The position numbers and the translations under genes are program-made. The notes beneath the pieces were generated by a model, which saw nothing but the letters and a program-made list of their open reading frames with translations, was not told the DNA's origin and made no database searches. Positions 62,791 to 64,000 of a stretch of 64,000 bases of DNA are shown here, one piece after another. The stretch's first letter is position 1. Each line of letters starts with the position of its first letter. The DNA is from Caldalkalibacillus mannanilyticus JCM 10596 (lineage in GTDB: Bacteria > Bacillota > Bacilli > Caldalkalibacillales > JCM-10596), in NCBI RefSeq assembly GCF_000615945.1, contig NZ_BAMO01000010.1, positions 1 through 64,000 of the forward strand, given 5' to 3'.

Positions 62791-62956
62791 CCTTCAACGG
62801 CTTTCCAGCTTGGGTGGATTGAAGATTCTGTTGTTGTACGACTTCACCTTTTTTTCCGCTAAATAATTCTGCAATCTTCGTCGTGATGACTCCCATAAAA
62901 GCCATGATCAATATAATAAGTAAAGCAAATAGAGCTAGGTCAATAAAAAAATCCAT
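62744..62956 (-). CDS. Small single-pass membrane protein
   Basis: A 70-residue protein with one N-terminal membrane helix (MDFFIDLALFALLIILIMAF) and a short basic, Gln-rich cytoplasmic tail. No family is recognised. AGGAGTGA precedes the minus-strand ATG at 62956 at a good distance, which supports a real gene. It converges with mecA and shares its terminator. Confidence 0.6.
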   Translation of the reverse strand: MDFFIDLALFALLIILIMAFMGVITTKIAELFSGKKGEVVQQQNLQSTQAGKPLKVKKPSDKVIAIIRLH

Positions 62957-63027
62957 GAAGATTCACTCCTAGATACGAGAATGATCAAACTTTTCCTCCT
63001 TATTGTACCCTAACAAGAAAGGAAAAG

Positions 63028-63072
63028 AAAGTAGAGAAAAAGATACTTCAGTTCTATTCGAAGTATCTTTTA
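63028..63072 (-). terminator. Terminator of the chemoreceptor gene (minus strand)
   Basis: AAAAGATACTTC (about 63038-63049) and GAAGTATCTTTT (63060-63071). On the minus strand a T-rich tail follows. Confidence 0.75.
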
Positions 63073-63107
63073 CCCATAAAGTGTAGACATTCTTATTTAA
63101 AATAAGG

Positions 63108-64000
63108 TTAGATTTTAAATTTTTTGATTTCTTGTTGCAGGTTTTCACTTGAATTTTGTAGCTCTTCAGCAGAATGTGCAATGGAAAGAATGGCAGTAAG
63201 TTGCTCATCAGTAGAGGCACTGATTTGTTCTGTTGAGGCAGCTGTTTGTTCTGATGCATCTGTAATGTTATGAATCGATGAAAGCACATGGTCTTTAAAA
63301 TGGTTTACTTCTGTGATTTCATTGGACAGGTTCGAGATAGATTCAGACATTTTTTCGACTGCTTCAGCTAATTTAGTAAAAGCAACTCCTGTGTCAGCGA
63401 CCACATGATTTTGCTCTTCTACAAAGGAGCGAGTTGTATTCATTTGAGAAACGGCTAAATCTGTTTTGAGTTCAATCGCCTTTATTGTTTCCCTTACCTT
63501 GTCTGTTGCATTGGAGGATTGCTCTGCAAGCTTGCGAACCTCTGTTGCTACAACAGCAAAGCCTTTTCCATTCTCTCCTGCTCTTGCCGCTTCAATCCCT
63601 GCATTTAAGGCGAGGAGATTGGTTTGATCGGAGATATCATTAATATACTGAATCACATTTTCAATTGATTTGACACTTTGTGATAAATCGATAATTTCAC
63701 GCTCGACTGCTTTGATCACATTCATAGTATCTAAGGATTTCTCTTGCAATTGATGAATTTGCTTCATTCCATTTTTATTTTGTTCCTCTTGATCTTGGAT
63801 TAAGACACCCATTGTTTTCATATATTCCCCGATACTGTCGAGTTTTTGAGCTAGAGAATTGGAGTTCTTATTTGTGCCATCAGTGACAGAAGCAATTCTT
63901 GTGGTTTCTATGGCAATTTCCTTGATTGCCTGAGACATTTGTTCACTTGTTGCACTGGTTTCTTCGGACACCGCACTTAAATCCTCAGAAGATTGTTGGA
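63108..64000 (-). CDS. Methyl-accepting chemotaxis protein, C-terminal signalling part (partial)
   Basis: The reading frame is open to the window edge and continues upstream ([20 protein letters not shown]), so the start lies outside. At least 297 residues of antiparallel coiled coil are seen, with the diagnostic hairpin tip [24 protein letters not shown] that binds CheA and CheW. Methylation-helix-like [10 protein letters not shown] and [15 protein letters not shown] segments flank it. The ligand domain, which defines what it senses, is not in the window. Could be soluble or membrane-bound. Confidence 0.92.
   Translation of the reverse strand, partial: QQSSEDLSAVSEETSATSEQMSQAIKEIAIETTRIASVTDGTNKNSNSLAQKLDSIGEYMKTMGVLIQDQEEQNKNGMKQIHQLQEKSLDTMNVIKAVEREIIDLSQSVKSIENVIQYINDISDQTNLLALNAGIEAARAGENGKGFAVVATEVRKLAEQSSNATDKVRETIKAIELKTDLAVSQMNTTRSFVEEQNHVVADTGVAFTKLAEAVEKMSESISNLSNEITEVNHFKDHVLSSIHNITDASEQTAASTEQISASTDEQLTAILSIAHSAEELQNSSENLQQEIKKFKI

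Noticed and set aside
1-64000. tRNA/rRNA genes, CRISPR arrays, prophage or intact insertion sequences
   Set aside because: No cloverleaf, repeat-spacer pattern, integrase or transposase gene was found on either strand.

Overview
The window comes from a low-GC, endospore-forming member of the Bacillales. The evidence is an alpha/beta-type SASP, GerW (YtfJ), a SleB/CwlJ-type hydrolase, RefZ, EzrA, MecA, a T-box, Zur and strong AGGAGG-type ribosome sites. Gene order follows the Bacillus subtilis block tyrS-rpsD-dgcP(ytrP)-refZ(yttP)-hisJ-ezrA // iscS(nifZ)-thiI-sasp // sppA-yteJ-ytfI-ytfJ-ytxK-ackA, interrupted by lineage-specific segments. I cannot name the genus from sequence alone. I see no tRNA, rRNA, CRISPR array, intact insertion sequence or prophage.

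Layout. 0-3.4 kb: 5' tip of a leftward gene (possibly a class A PBP), T-box-controlled tyrS, a metallophosphoesterase, and leftward rpsD with a long structured leader. 3.5-11 kb: diguanylate cyclase DgcP, a split AtuA/DUF1446 pair, a methionine gamma-lyase-like enzyme, a SleB-type hydrolase, refZ and hisJ. 11-15.7 kb: an unusual EzrA carrying a secreted TPM domain, then a MotA/ZorA-like plus MotB/ZorB-like ion-motor pair. 15.8-28.2 kb: a RocB-type peptidase, then two divergent transcription units forming a nonulosonic acid (legionaminate/sialate-type) pathway with glycosyltransferases, an ATP-grasp spore-coat-type protein and two Gfo/Idh/MocA oxidoreductases. 28.2-36.5 kb: an SDR, then a zinc island (COG0523 GTPase, ZnuA, ZnuC, two ZnuB, Zur, a COG0701 permease and a YcgQ-type protein) with two Zur-box-like palindromes between the divergent genes. 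36.6-46.4 kb: AblB-type acetyltransferase, methyltransferase, small proteins, iscS-thiI, a YkoP/MGDG-synthase-like pair, an M24 peptidase and a SASP. 46.4-52 kb: a class D-type sortase and a 1152-residue LPXTG adhesin behind a leader RNA with two mutually exclusive hairpins, then an SLH-3D protein. 52-59 kb: sppA, yteJ, ytfI, gerW, ytxK, ackA, pduL, an EcsC-family gene and moaB. 59-64 kb: a DUF4015 lipoprotein, a polytopic membrane protein, mecA, a small membrane protein and the C-terminal part of a chemoreceptor.

Two things stand out. One is the switch-like leader in front of the sortase-adhesin operon: a single CU-rich strand can pair either with an upstream purine strand or with the near-identical Shine-Dalgarno sequence. 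The other is the TPM-EzrA protein beside a ZorAB-like motor pair that lacks the nuclease/helicase partners of Zorya defence.

Caution on sequence quality: eight otherwise well-conserved genes are each broken by a single-base frameshift (near 19231, 24556, 25968, 41897, 51191, 54035, 58088 and 58723). In every case one base restores a full-length protein. Sequencing or assembly error is more likely than gene decay, but cannot be settled here.
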